64,000 nt of DNA from Galeopsis tetrahit. Taxonomy: Eukaryota; Streptophyta; Magnoliopsida; Lamiales; Lamiaceae. The notes below the pieces were generated by a model. It made no database searches and was not told the origin of the DNA. It saw only the letters and a list, made by a program, of their open reading frames with translations. Position numbers and translations under genes: made by a program. The stretch spans positions 12,972,677-13,036,676 of the forward strand of contig OY776124.1 of NCBI GenBank assembly GCA_963675135.1. The letters are read 5' to 3'. This document shows, one piece after another, positions 21,974 to 33,810 of the stretch (the stretch's first letter is position 1; each line of letters opens with the position of its first letter).

Positions 21974-22699
21974 GGTGGTTTATTTTAGGATTTTTTTTTG
22001 TTATATATAATCATACTCAATTAATGGAATTAATTTTTTTATTATATTTAATTATTGTTATATTTAATTTCTCTATCAATTATGAACTTGTAAAAATTTC
22101 AATTCGAAAAGTAAGAAATCAAAATCCTAATACGGACCCATTCATCCTAATAATCTAAATTAAAAAGGAAACACAATTAATGAAAATAGAGTGTGAAATC
22201 AAATTAAACCCTAATTCCTAAGAAGAAGGTCGAAATTGTTGTACTACACAAATCTTCCCCCATTTTCTTCTCAATCTAAATCATCCCTAAACCCTAAAAA
22301 ATCTCAAACAAATTGAATCCTAACAAATCAAACTCAAATTGAACTTTGTAAGGAAAATTAAAATCAATGACATAAATTGTTACAAAACATAAACTCTAAA
22401 TTTATCGGAGATAATTACTTGCTACAATTGTGGAATGAACAAAAAAAAAAAAAAAAAAAAAAAAAAGCTTGCAAAACCACCTACAATTCCAGAAACAAAA
22501 CAAAAAAATAAAAATACAGGAAAAAGAATGAATAAAGACCGATAATATTGCATAACTTCGTTTCCAATTCTTTTCGGATGATAAGAACTTGAGGCCTCCT
22601 TCGTTTCATCTTATTTCAGATTTAATCCAAGATTCGAATTTGAATCATCTTCATACGACTTCTCCTGGAAATACGTAGTTGTCAAGATGATTCCGATCA
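21974..22699. other. AT-rich intergenic region, no gene seen
   Basis: Contains a poly-A run at about 22440-22466 and AT-rich sequence with several AAACCCTAA words. The left border of the copia 2 LTR lies somewhere near its end. Confidence 0.4.
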
Positions 22700-23596
22700 G
22701 CTAGACGTCTCCAACTAATTAGAACACTTGAATATAGAAGAAATAACTGCTCTTAGGATAGTAATTCAGAAAAGTAAGCAACGAGACAAACAACACACAA
22801 GGATTTAAGTGGTTCGATCAATGTGATCTACATCCACTGGACCAGACTAGTACTTATTTGATTGATAAAGAATGTTTACACACTCATTCACTCGGAATTG
22901 GATATTTCCTCACTTCACTCGTGAACTCACACAACTCAAAGAATACAATAATGTACTAAATCTCTCATCCAACCTTTACAATGTACAAAACAAGAGTATA
23001 TAAAGACCAAAGGTAGTTGCTGCTGTTAGGAACTGTTTTGAGTAGTTATCAACCGTTTGCAACCGCTTGTAACAACCCATGTGCTCTGTTATTGCCCAAC
23101 TGAAATGGTAGTTATGCCCTCAAGTAGTTGTAACTATAAAACTGTTAGTTAAACTAACTAACTTCGAACCAGAAGACTTGCCCATAAAGATCAGATCACT
23201 ACTTAGTGTTCTGATACCCAACTCTTCTGCTCTGATGATCAAAAGCTAACTCTGCTGATAGACTTCATACTGTGCTGATCTTAACTGCACTGACCAAGTA
23301 CTGTGCTGACCCAAGTACTGTGCTGATCTGGTACTGAGCTGATCTACTCTGCTGAAGTACTGATCTTGGTACACTCTGCTGAAGTACTGATCTTAGTCCA
23401 GTCTGCTGAAGTACTGATCTTAATCCAGTACTGTGCTGATCTTACTGTGCTGATCCCAACTGTGCTGAACTCTAAGCATCACCTTCTCATCTGATTGAAA
23501 CCCTTCAACTCATCTGATAAGGCCTAAGTCATCTTATCTGATCCTATCAGCTCAGTAGTTTACTGTGCTGATTTTGAGATTATGAGATAACACTCA
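22700..23596 (-). repeat. Putative 3' LTR of copia 2 (left border uncertain)
   Basis: The right border is set by the purine tract AAAGGTGGAGAATTG (minus strand, 23597-23611) followed by TGAGTGTTATCTC. Inside, 23270-23480 is packed with variants of CTGTGCTGATC and CTGAAGTACTGATC. There is no second LTR to fix the left end. Confidence 0.5.
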
Positions 23597-23725
23597 CAAT
23601 TCTCCACCTTTAGCTCATAATCGAACTAATCTCCACCAAAACAAACACCAACACTATTCTCCTCAAAGAATAGCCTCCACTACTGATCTTCTGCCACAAG
23701 AACAGTAGCCTTCTCCTCAGAGGAA

Positions 23726-25294
23726 TTAATGCAGTCCAATAAGTCTAAGACACAAGCCAAACTTCTCTTTTGGCAATGCCTTAGTGAATGCATCAGCAGG
23801 GTTCTCCTCTGTAGCAATCTTCACTACCTGGACTGACCCCTTCTCTACAATATCTCTTACAAAGTACAGCTTTACATCTATATGTTTAGTTCTCTCATGA
23901 TACCCCTGATGCTTTGCAAGATGTATTGCACTTTGGTTATCACAGAAGACAGTCACACTTCTTTGTGATATACCAAACTCCTTCAAGATCCCCCTAAGCC
24001 ACATGCTCTCCTTTACTGCTTCAGTCAAGGCTACATATTCTGATTCTGTAGTAGATAATGCAACTACGGACTGATGTATTGACCTCCATGATATAGCTGT
24101 ACCAAATAAGGTGAATACATACCCTGTCAAGGACTTTCTTATGTCTACATTGGCTGCATAGTCGGCATCAACATATCCCACAAGTGCTTCTCCCTCATTT
24201 GATATCTTCTGAAATTTCAGACCTTTCTCAACTGATCCTATAACATATCTCATGACCCACTTAACTGTCTCCCAATGACTTAAACCTAGATCACTCATGT
24301 ATCTGCTGATTACACTCATTGCATGAGTTAAATCTGGTCTACAACACACCATAGCATACATTAAACTCCCTACTGCACTGGCATAAGGAACATTACTCAT
24401 CTGAGTTCTTTCTTGGCTGTTCTTGGGACACATCTGATTGGATAACTTCTGATGCTGACCAATTGGTGTAGAAACTGACTTAGCTTGATTCATCCTGAAT
24501 CTCTCTAACACCTTCCTCAGATAGGGAGGCTGACTAAGCTGAATTGCTCCCTCAACTCTACTGATCTCCATCCCAAGAATCACTTTAGTTTCACCAAGAT
24601 CTTTCATTTCAAACTCCCTTTTGAGAATCTCCTTAACTTGATTGATACTGTTAATAGACTCCCCAGCTATTAACATATCATCTACATACAGTAGAAGATA
24701 GGTAACTGAACTCCTAACTCTCCTGAAGTAAACACAACTGTCATACAAGCTTCTTGCAAAACCAGCTGAGCAAATGTACTCATCAAACCTCAAGTACCAT
24801 TGTCTAGGGCTTTGTTTGAGTCCATAGAGTGATTTTCTGAGTAAGCACACTTTGTCTCCTCCATCTTCTATGTCCAACCCTTCTGTTATTTTCATGTAGA
24901 TCTTCTCATCTAAAGTCCCATGAAGAAATGCTGTGGTCACATCCATCTGATGCAGCTCCAATTCATATTGAGCAACCATAGCCAACAAGATTCTGATGCT
25001 ACAATGTTTTACAACAGGTGAGAAGATTTCATTAAAGTCAATACCTTCTTTCTGTGTAAATCCTTTAGCTACAAGTCTTGCCTTGTACCTAATCTTGCCA
25101 CCTCTCTGAGCCTCCACCTTTTTCTTGTAGATCCACTTACACCCAACAAGTTTCTTGTTTTTAGGCCTCTCAACAATCTCCCAAGTCTGGTTCTTGTTCA
25201 GAGATAACAGTTCTTCCTCCATAGCAACTATCCACTTCTCTTTGTCATGGCAGTTGATGGCTTCTGTGTAAGTTTTAGGCTCCAAAGACTCCAC
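23726..25294 (-). pseudogene. Copia 2 reverse transcriptase and RNase H
   Basis: 522 open codons. Motifs include GCKWIYKKK, YKARLVAKGF, HQMDVTTAFLHG, YGLKQSPRQWY, the catalytic YVDDM, then RNase H with DADYAAN, STTESEYVAL, DNQSAI, RTKHIDVKLYFVRD and ADAFTKALP. The domain set is complete. It is in the same frame as the ORF upstream (25403-27100), separated by one TAG at 25403-25405 with 36 open codons between. So the polyprotein has a single nonsense change at this point. Confidence 0.88.
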
Positions 25295-25402
25295 CTCAAG
25301 AGCTGCACATAATGCAAATGATACTATGTCAGCTTGACCATACCTCTGAGGTGGGTGGACTTCTCTTCTGGTTCTGTCCCTAGTCAGCTGATAGTCATGA
25401 AG

Positions 25403-27100
25403 CTAAGTATCACTATGAGTATTCTCCTCCTCATCTGGATCAATCTGATCTTCAGTTACTGTTCTGGTTTCAACATGCTCCACCTCCACCTGTGTCTCAT
25501 CTGGTTTGTTGTGTGCTGCACTTGAACTTGCCTCTTCTTTCAATGGCATTCTACTTTCATCAAAAGTTACATCTCTGCTGATAATACACTTCTGCATCCC
25601 AGCTTCAAGGCACCACAACCTATACCCTTTCACACCTGAAGGATACCCTACGAACACACATTTCAAGGCTCGAGGCTCAAGCTTATCTTGCTTGACATGG
25701 ACATATGCTGAACAACCATAAACTTTCAAATTACTGTACTCAGCTGCATGGCCAAACCATAACTCTTCCGGGGTTTTAAATTGCACAGCTGAGGAAGGGC
25801 TTCTGTTTATCAAGTAGGCTGCTGTTGACACTGCTTCTCCCCAAAATACTTTAGGCAATCCTGAGCTGCTCAACATGCACCTAACTCTCTCAAGCAAAGT
25901 CTGGTTCATTCTCTCAGCTACTCCATTCTGCTGAGGTGTACCTGGTACTGTTCTATGCCTCACTATACCCTTCTTCTTGCAGAAAACATTGAACTCTTCT
26001 GATATGAACTCCAACCCATTATCAGTTATCAAGTGCTTGAGATTCTTTCCAGAAATATTCTCCACCTCAGTGAGCCATTCCTTAAATTTTTCAAATGCTT
26101 CTGACTTGGATTTCAGGATAGTGATCCATACCTTTCTTGAGTAGTCATCTATGATAGACATGAAGTATCTCCCACCACTTCTGGTCTGATTCCTAGCTGG
26201 CCCCCATAAATCTGAATGGACATAGTCCAAAATTCCTTTGGTAGAGTGTGAACTCTTCCCAAACTTCATTCTCTTGGATTTCCCAAGAATGCAGTGCTCA
26301 CACAAATCAAGTTTTGTGATCTTGTCACCACATAGCAATCCTTGCTTACTTAGCTCAAGTAGGCCCTTCTCTCCTACATGACCTAATCTTCTGTGCCACA
26401 ACATTGAGTTGTCTTGCACCCTTGCCACATCTGATCTGCCAATAACTATTCCCCCCTTAAGAAAGTAGAGATCATTTCTTCTCTCTCCTTTAAGAACAGT
26501 AAGCTTCCCCTTTGAAACTCTGAGCTCACCATCTTCTGACTGAAATTTGTAGCCCAATGAATCCAGCATACCAAGAGATATCAAATTTCTCTTGAGTTCA
26601 GGAACATACTTGACCCTCTTGAGAATCCTCACTACTCCATCATACATCTTCAAGTGTACTGTACCTTCACCTCTGACTTTGCAAGTGTGATCATTCCCTA
26701 ACAACACAGAACCTCCATTCTGATGCTTAAAATCATGAAACCACTCTCTTCTTGGAGTCATGTGGAAAGAACACCCTGAATCTAAAATCCAATCTTGCTG
26801 CTCTTTAGTGGAAGTGATGGATAGGGACTGAGCTGACTCATAGCCTTTCCGCTCCTTATCATCTTGGGTTTGATTTGCTTGATTCTTATCAACAGGGTTC
26901 TTAGGACCAGATTTTCTCATAAGCTGTTTGTACTTGTAACAAGTACTCTTAAAGTGCCCAGGTTTGTTGCAGTGGTGGCACACTACTTCCCCTTGATTTG
27001 ACACTGCTGATTTTCCCTTATCAGCTACCTTGGGTTGACTAGACCCCTTCTTGGAGGCAGATTTATTTTGTCCTCCCTTGATTGCCAATCCTTCCCCCAC
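25403..27100 (-). pseudogene. Copia 2 zinc knuckle, protease and integrase
   Basis: 565 codons. In order: gag zinc knuckle CHHCNKPGHFKSTC, aspartic protease site WILDSGCSFHM, integrase zinc domain (HRRLGHVGEKG...CEHCILGK), catalytic core with DLWGP...IDDYSR...ITDNGLEF and PQQNGVAERMN, the C-terminal VYGCSAYVH and acidic linker. All three integrase acidic positions appear present. It ends at an in-frame TAG that splits it from reverse transcriptase. Confidence 0.88.
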
Positions 27101-27312
27101 TGCTACTTTTATCTCCTTGAGATGTTTTGTTATGTAACAGCTTGGACTTGACAGCCAAGATCACATCCTCCAATGTGATTGCTTCCTTTCTACCATACAA
27201 GATGGTGTCCTTTAGGATTTCAAAGGACTTAGGCAGAGCACTCAATAAGATCAGAGCCTTATCCTCTTCCTCTAACTTGACATCCAAATTCTCCAGATCA
27301 TCAAAATTATGA
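27063..27312 (-). pseudogene. Copia 2 gag C-terminal fragment
   Basis: Pattern DLENLDVKLEEEDKALILLS, LPKSFE and ITLEDVILAVKSKLL is the conserved C-terminal part of copia capsid. It overlaps the downstream ORF in another frame around 27063-27100, a frameshift. The N-terminal part of gag is missing beyond about 27312. Confidence 0.75.
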
Positions 27313-28435
27313 ACAATTATGAACATTAGAGATGAAATTTGTAGTCCTAAAAAGTTTGTAGAATAATATAGAGAACATTTGTCAGCAGTTTAATTAAAAT
27401 CATGTTCATAGTATATAATGACATAGATTAAATTCCGGTTTAATTAAAATGAGTAATTAAAATGAGTGCAAGTTGATTTAAAATATTTTGTTTAAAATTA
27501 TTGAATTCGTAAATATTATAAGTGAGTAATTCAAAATGCAAGTATTTATGAAATAATGTACATCGAAATTTGAAGTGAGTATATCTACTTAATATATACA
27601 TGATTTGAGTCATCATCGAATTTAGAAGTTTTGGTCGATGTCAATATACAATTTTAGACTGAGGCCGATTATATACATACATACAGTTTCCAATCCTAAA
27701 TAATTATTGATGTAGGGTTTGCGGGTAGGTTAGGAACATAATGTACGTAGTTACATACATACAGTTTCCCACCCTAAATAATTATTGATGTAGGGTTTGC
27801 GGATAGGTTAGGGTACATAATGTACGTAGTTTCTGACGGAAAGCGGGCTTAGCTACGGAGACTGGGGTCTTGTAGATTGTGAAATAATATAATTACTAGG
27901 GATTGAAAAATAATTATATTATTATTTAATAAGATTTTGTATAATTTATTATTTTAAAATATATTTGATGATAATTAATGTATTTGATAATTAATGTCAT
28001 CTTCAATCATACCGACAATAAAAAGCACTCTTGCATAAGTTTAGATTAAATAAGAGAATGTGTTGTCATTTGTGTATACATAAGTTCAGATTTAATAAGA
28101 GAATGTTTGAGAATGTTTTGTCATTTGTGTAGGGTTGTAATATGTTAGTTTGGAGGGATGTTTTATAGATAATATGAGAGTGTGGTATGTGAGTCCTTGT
28201 CTAATAATGTTTTCGTACTTGTGCATGGTATGTGAGTCCTTATCTAATAATGTTTTTGTACTTGTGCATGAGGTGAAATTGAAATTAAGAGAATTACGTG
28301 ATGAAATATTATTGAGTATACAAAATTATTTTTTGTTTAGATGACAATTATGAACATTAGAGATGAAATTTGTAGTCCTAGAAGTTTGTAGAATAATATA
28401 GAGAACATTTGTCAGCAGTTTAATTAAAAAAAAAA
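27313..28435. repeat. 87-bp direct repeats flanking ~940 bp
   Basis: ACAATTATGAACATTAGAG...CAGCAGTTTAATTAAAA occurs at 27313-27399 and 28344-28430 with only about two differences. Between them lie the second copy of the PP2C-flank sequence (about 27680-27990) and a 42-bp tandem duplication, GTATGTGAGTCCTT.TCTAAT, near 28184-28268. No coding seen. Confidence 0.75.
27680..27990. repeat. Second copy of the PP2C upstream flank
   Basis: Two copies of a ~80-bp unit (CCTAAATAATTATTGATGTAGGGTTTGCGG.TAGGTTAGG) followed by GTTTCTGACGGAAAGCGGG and GGGATTGAAAAATAA. This matches 2813-3475 in order and orientation. A block of about 110 bp present near 3340-3450 is absent here. Confidence 0.65.
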
Positions 28436-28734
28436 AAAACAAAGTAATTAGAAGTTTGGAATAAAAACTGAAAATGGGAAGAAAAGAGGAGGGGGAAGAA
28501 AAAATAAAAAGAAAAAAAATTAAGATTTGTGGCTAATTTCGATAGTTTTTTTTAATATTATGTTTTACTATTTTTTTCTAAAAAATATGGGTGGCTTGGT
28601 GGTGAATCGACGGTAACTCGGCAATGACTCGGCTGCATATTGTAAATATACAAATTAAGGTTGATTTTATTATATTTTGTGTAAATTAATAAAAGGGATA
28701 ATATAGTCTTTTAAATGTAATTATTTTTTAAAAA
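28436..28734. other. AT-rich spacer
   Basis: AT-rich sequence without coding. Purine-rich near 28470-28520. Confidence 0.4.
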
Positions 28735-29150
28735 ATATTTTGGGGTGAACTCATAAAATGAGGGGGTGCAGATAACCGTTGTAAAAAATAATTTTGGGGT
28801 GAACTCATAAAATGAGCGGGTGCAATAACGGTGATAAAAAGAAATTATTTGGGGGTGAACTCATAAAATGAACGGGTGCAAATAACCGTTGTAAAAAATG
28901 ATATTTGGGTGAACTCATTAAATGAGTGGATGTAGATAAAATATAAATAAAAAATTAAAATTAAAATTAAAATTGATGTGTATTGGTATCTTGCATATGC
29001 TATAAGCCTATAATCGTGGTAAAAAAAAAAAATTTGGGGTGAACTTATAAAATGATTTTCAGTAGAAAGTGTTGATTTTTTTTTTTACTCATTGAACTCG
29101 AACCCAACTAAAATAATTAAAGGTTTACCATTGGGCCACTGCCAAATTTT
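28735..29150 (-). mobile_element. SINE-like tRNA-related unit with tandem 3' body
   Basis: On minus, 29138-29128 reads TGGCCCAATGG, a good RNA polymerase III box A, and 29104-29094 reads GGTTCGAGTTC, close to box B. The head is followed by a body with ATAAGTTCACCCC. At 28735-28940 a ~60-bp unit, GGGTGAACTCATAAAATGAG(C/G)GGGTGCA on plus, repeats four times and matches that body. No target duplication was found, so the borders are approximate. Confidence 0.4.
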
Positions 29151-29167
29151 TGTTGGGCGCGGCTAAA

Positions 29168-29200
29168 GGCACCCGGATTTCCTATGAGTACACCTAGGGG
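29168..29200 (+). repeat. Left terminal inverted repeat of the MULE
   Basis: GGCACCCGGATTTCCTATGA continuing with GTACACC. It matches the inverted right end at 39974-40006 at roughly five of every six bases over about 30 bp. Confidence 0.75.
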
Positions 29201-29514
29201 ATGGGAACACACACAAAACGGATGAGGACACCCACTTAGAAAACCCAAAATTGTCCTTAACATTTCTCCCCCTTCCTCCCTCCATTCGGTACACCCACCT
29301 CCCATTCCAAGAAAAATAAACTTCTCCTCCACTCTACTCTTCTCTCCCATTCCACACTCTTCTCCCCACTCCCACTCCCACTCCACTGTTCCCCCTTGAC
29401 GTCGAACAAGAAGAGGAGGATGCGATTTTTTTAGAACAGGGTTGAGAGAGAACACGGCGCATCGTCTTTTTAAGAAAAAGAGGAGGACACGATTTTTTGT
29501 TATTTTTTGCAAAA

Positions 29515-32500
29515 ATGGTTAAAGGTTAGTTTTTCTTGCTTATATTTGAAAAGAAGAGGAGGATGCGGGTTTAATTTCGGTTTTTATTGATTGAAACATT
29601 GATTTTAATGTTGTAGGGTTTATGATTTGTTTTTTGAATTTGGTGTTAATTTCATGCATGTGTTGATTAAGGTTGGTTTTTTGTGTTATAATCATGTTTA
29701 TGTGTAGAATGTAGGGTTGGCAACGGGGCGGGTATGGGACGGGTTTGGCCTTTCCCAGGACCCGCCCCGCCAAACTTTTCTAGACCCGTTACCCGCCCCG
29801 CCCCGCTTCAATACCCGCCAAAACCCGCCCCGTTTCGCCCCGTGAACCCGGCGGGTAAACCCGCCCCGCCCCGCCATCACTTTTTTTTTTAAAATTTATT
29901 TATTTTAAAAAATAGCACATTAAAATCAACTCTTAAAACTACAATAAAACATTAATTCCAACATCAAATAAAACATAAAATTTTAAATATAACATAAAGT
30001 TATAAACAACTAATCATAGAATAAATAAATAATCTAAGGATCTAAGTCTTTTTTAAAAATAGAGTAAATCAGTTGCAATTTTAGAAGCAATCCTAAATCC
30101 TAAATCCGCAGAAATAAAATACAGTAAATCAATAAATCCTACAACCACTCTATATAATTTAATTAATTAGAATTGTTAGATGTCTTACCAATGGAGAGGG
30201 GAGAATTAATAAATTAATATTATATATATATATATATATTAATTTTTAATATATATATACGGGTCGGGGTCGGGTATATGTAATCCCATTACCCGTCCCA
30301 TACCCGGCGGGTATTCGTTGACCGGGTATTTACCCGCCCCGGGACCCGTTTGACCGGGTATTTACCCGCCCCGTACGGGTCGGTTTTATGCGGGTCCGGG
30401 TTTTTACCCGCCCCATTGCCAACCCTAGTAGAATGTATCAATTTTTGATGGGTTAAGATGAAAATAAACCAATGGGCATCTAATTTGCATGTTTTAGCAC
30501 GATTGCAGTGTTTTGCACTGGTTTTTCGCACATTTGATGGTTGTCCGGAAGTAATTTTCGGACATGGGTTGTTTGTTTTGGTTTAGGTTTCGAACATGGC
30601 TTGTTTGTTTTGTTATAATTTTCGAACATTGCTTGTTTGTTTTGGTTTTAGTTTCGAACATGTAGTAAGTTTCGAACATATAATGTTTGTTTTTGTATAA
30701 TTTTCGAACATGGCTTGTTTGTTTGGATTTTAATTTCGAACATGGCTTGTTTGTGTTGGTTTTAATTTCGAACATGTATTAAGTTTCGAACATGGCTTGG
30801 TTGTTTTGGTTTTAATTTCGAACATGGCTTGTTTGTTTGGGTTTTAATTTCGAACATGGCTTGTTTGTGTTGGTTTTTGTAGAGGGTGTTAGTAGGGCTC
30901 GAGCGACTGCTTCCAACAGGAAAAATAAGCAACATATTAGCGATGAGGCCGCTCCTCAAGAGCCCAATCCACAAAAGGCCAACCCTCAAGAGGCCATTCC
31001 ACAAGATGCCAACCCTCAAGAGCCCACTCCACAAGAACCGGAGCCCACTCTACAAGAACCGGAAGTAGATGATCAAGACAAGGATGAGGGTAACGATGAG
31101 GGAGAGGACGAGGGAGAGGCGGAGGGAGCCGGTGGTGGAGATGATGAGAGAGAGAAAGAAAGAAGAGTTGAGAATGTTGATCGGCCATTGGTAACCGCAC
31201 CTCCCCTTCTCAAAAGCTTCCAGGAGCATGTAGCCAAATACATATGGTTAGGTGAGGAGCGAGATGTGTTGAAGTGTCACTGTCACGTGACAAAACTATT
31301 GAATTGGGAGTTCGATGATGAACATAATTGGCGTCATTGGCGGAGGTTTTTGAGAGGATCAAAATTGATTCGTATTAGACGTGCAGTTTACAAGTATTCA
31401 AACAAGAACCTTATCACAACCTTCGTTGAGAGATGGCACGAAGAGACCAACTCATTCCACTTGCCCTTTGGAGAAATGACAATCACTCTTGATGATGTCC
31501 GTTGTATCACGAGTCTGAAAGTTAATGGTCTCCCGGTGCAATCTACTTCCGAAGAACATATTTTGGCTTCAGATTATTTGATGAAATATTTGGGTTTATC
31601 ATTAGTAGAAGCCAAGGAAGCATTAAGTGGGCAACGAGGGGGTTCCGTGAAGCTAGCGTGGTTAAGGGAGACGTTTATGCCCATGATGTCCTCGGACAAC
31701 CAGGATGAGGTGTTGTATTCATCACGGGCATTTGTGTTGTACATGTTTGGGACCACTTTATTTCCGAACAAAAGTGGTACTCGTGTTCACGTACAGTGGT
31801 TGCAGTATACATACGACATGACAAAATTTTCAAACTATGCTTGGGGTACCGCAACACTTGCCTATTTGTATATACAATTAGGGATGGCGTCAAAGTTCAA
31901 GTGTAGGCAGATTGGTGGTTACCTTACGTTATTGGAGGTATTATTGTATTTTAAATAATTTGGTTAATATTTCCTGTTTTTCATTTGATATTGAGCTAAT
32001 ATTGTACTTTCAGGCTTGGATTTATGAACACTTCCCTACTTTGATCTTGCCGCCTCATAATCCAGACTTTGGCCTTATGGATCCACTACCGATGCGTTAT
32101 GCACCAAAATCTCATACAGGCCCCTGTGTCGACCGAGTAAGAGGCTTTAGAGAGCGATTAGATACCCTCCTAGCAAGCGAGGTACGTTACTAACCATATC
32201 GTCCTGTACGAGAAAACCATTCATATATTTGTCTGTTGTTTATTTGTTTTTAAGATAAATACGCATTTTTTTATTTAATTTGGTGTTGTAGGTTAACTGG
32301 AACCCATATCGTCCCGTACGAGAAAACCATCCATTGGATGAGGTATCTTACTTTCATGGTTGCATTGTGTGCGGAGATATTGTTGAGTCGTACATGCCGG
32401 ATAGAGTACTCAGACAGTTCGGGTACGTGCAAACCGTTCCTGAGAAGCCTCTTGCTGCCTGTGTTAAGAGGACCGGTTCTACATCCAAGAAAACAAAGCT

Positions 32501-32921
32501 AGTGTGGGGTGCTATGGCAGAGTACTTTTCAACTTGGGACGCACACATGCTTACGGAGGATAGACTTGGTGAGCGTTGTATCCAAGATTCGGATTGCAGT
32601 GATGGTTATATTGATTGGTACCTCACCAACGGTCGTCCTTTCGTTTCAAATCCTTCTGATAGGAGACTTCCTCCTCGTGAGCCTCCACGTAGGGCCGAGT
32701 CATGGCACTTGGTAGATTTTGCAAAGGTTGAGTTGAACTTGTTGTTGCAAAAGTGGAGGAACGACGAGCCATTAACAATGGATGGGGTAATGCAAAAGAT
32801 TGAAGAAGTTGTGAGGCATCTTGGCGGACAAACTTCGGATGACGTAGGAGAAGAGGCACCGTCATCATCAAGAGCACGTCGTGGACGTGGAAGTGGTCGG
32901 GGAAGGGCTAGGCGTTCTTGA
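29515..32921 (+). CDS. Plant mobile domain (PMD, MAIN-like) protein of the MULE
   Basis: Four exons: 29515-29524 (MVK plus one base), 30883-31937, 32014-32181 and 32292-32921, all with GT-AG introns. They sum to 1863 bases, 620 residues plus stop, fully open. Residues about 25-65 are Pro-Gln-Glu repeats (NPQE, TPQEPE), then an acidic Glu/Gly stretch, then the PMD (about 108-480) with YKYSNKNLITTFVERWH, FHLPFGEMTITLDDV, SGQRGGSVKLAWL and WGTATLAYLY. The C-terminus is Arg-Gly rich (RRGRGSGRGRARR), a likely nuclear or nucleic-acid-binding tail. The family includes MAIN/MAIL1 host genes and TE-encoded PMD-C genes. Intron 1 holds a hAT MITE and TTCGAACA repeats. The ATG in exon 1 is inferred from frame and splice sites. 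Confidence 0.78.
29712..30427. mobile_element. hAT-type MITE with GC-rich ends, 716 bp
   Basis: Ends TAGGGTTGGCAACGGGGC and (inverted) TAGGGTTGGCAATGGGGC. Perfect 8-bp target duplication GTAGAATG at 29704-29711 and 30428-30435. Both ends are made of repeated CGGGT/ACCCG words with an AT-rich middle, so it would fold into long hairpins. It sits in intron 1 of the PMD gene. No coding. Confidence 0.92.
30548..30870. repeat. TTCGAACATG tandem repeats, array 1
   Basis: About ten copies of (T/A)TTTCGAACATGGCTTGTTTG with 20-45 base spacing, in intron 1 of the PMD gene. The core TTCGAA is a palindrome and is shared with arrays at 33160-33810 and 38055-38285. Confidence 0.85.
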
Positions 32922-33159
32922 GTCGTTACTTGTTTTATATCATGTTGAACAAAAACTTAACAATGTTATTTTTTATTATCGTAGTTTTGGTCGATTTTGG
33001 GAACTACTTTATGTATGTTATGTTGTATTTATTGAATGGTTTATATATAATGTTGTATTTATTGAATGGTTAATATAATGTTATAGTATGGTTTTACAAA
33101 TTTCTGATGAGAACACCCAGATTTTTAATGTTGTATGGATGAAGACACCCACTATGTAC
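32922..33159. other. Start of MULE intergenic region, with terminal-repeat-like words
   Basis: Between the two convergent MULE genes. GATGAGAACACCCAG at about 33107 and GGATGAAGACACCCAC at about 33137 resemble GGATGAGNACACCCAC found just inside both ends of the element. Confidence 0.5.
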
Positions 33160-33810
33160 GAGACAAATTTTCGAACAATGGATCCATTTTGGGAACAAAA
33201 TTTCGAACATGGGATGAATGCTCAAAAAAAAGTTCAACATATACTTTTTGGTTAGAAATTCGTTTAAGTAAAACTTGCTGAACAAATTTTCGAACAATGG
33301 CTCCATGTTGGGAACTAATTTTCGAACAATTGCTCCATGTTGGGAACAAATTTTCGAACACTCATCCAATGTTCGAAAAAAAGTTCAACACAAAGACTTT
33401 TAGGTTAGAAATTCGTCCAAGTAAAACTTGATGAACTAATTTTCGAACAATTGCTCCATGTTGGGAACAAATTTTCGAACACTCATCAAATGTTCGAAAA
33501 AAAGTTCAACACAGAGACTTTTGGGTTAGAAATTCGTCCAAGTAAAACTTGATGAACTAATTTTCGAACAATTGCTCCATGTTGGGAACAAATTTTCGAA
33601 CATTCATCCAATGTTTGAAAAAAAGTTCAACACACACACTTTTGGGTTATAAATTTTCGAACATTTATCCAATGTTGGTGATTCATTTTTGAACATTTGG
33701 TGAGTGTTCGAAATTTTGTACCGAACAACGTTTTTTTTCGAACAAAAGACAAATTTTCGGGATGTAAAGTTCGAACAAAAGACAAATTTTCGAAAAATAT
33801 GATCCGAAAT
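33160..33810. repeat. TTTTCGAACA repeats, array 2
   Basis: Higher-order repeats of about 115-120 bp built from TTTTCGAACAATTGCTCC, ATGTTGGGAACAAA and TTCGAAAAAAAGTTCAACAC. At least three long units are recognisable. It occupies the intergenic space of the MULE. Confidence 0.85.

Larger units (their letters stand above)
22700..27312 (-). mobile_element. Ty1/copia retrotransposon 2, 5'-truncated
   Basis: On minus: gag C-terminus, protease, integrase, reverse transcriptase and RNase H, then a putative 3' LTR. The 5' LTR, primer site and about the first half of gag are missing. Coding homology stops near 27312, where an unrelated 87-bp repeat begins. One in-frame TAG and one frameshift are the only breaks in the remaining coding part. 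The reverse transcriptase and integrase motifs resemble the Tork/Tnt1-type group more than copia 1 or 3. Confidence 0.85.
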
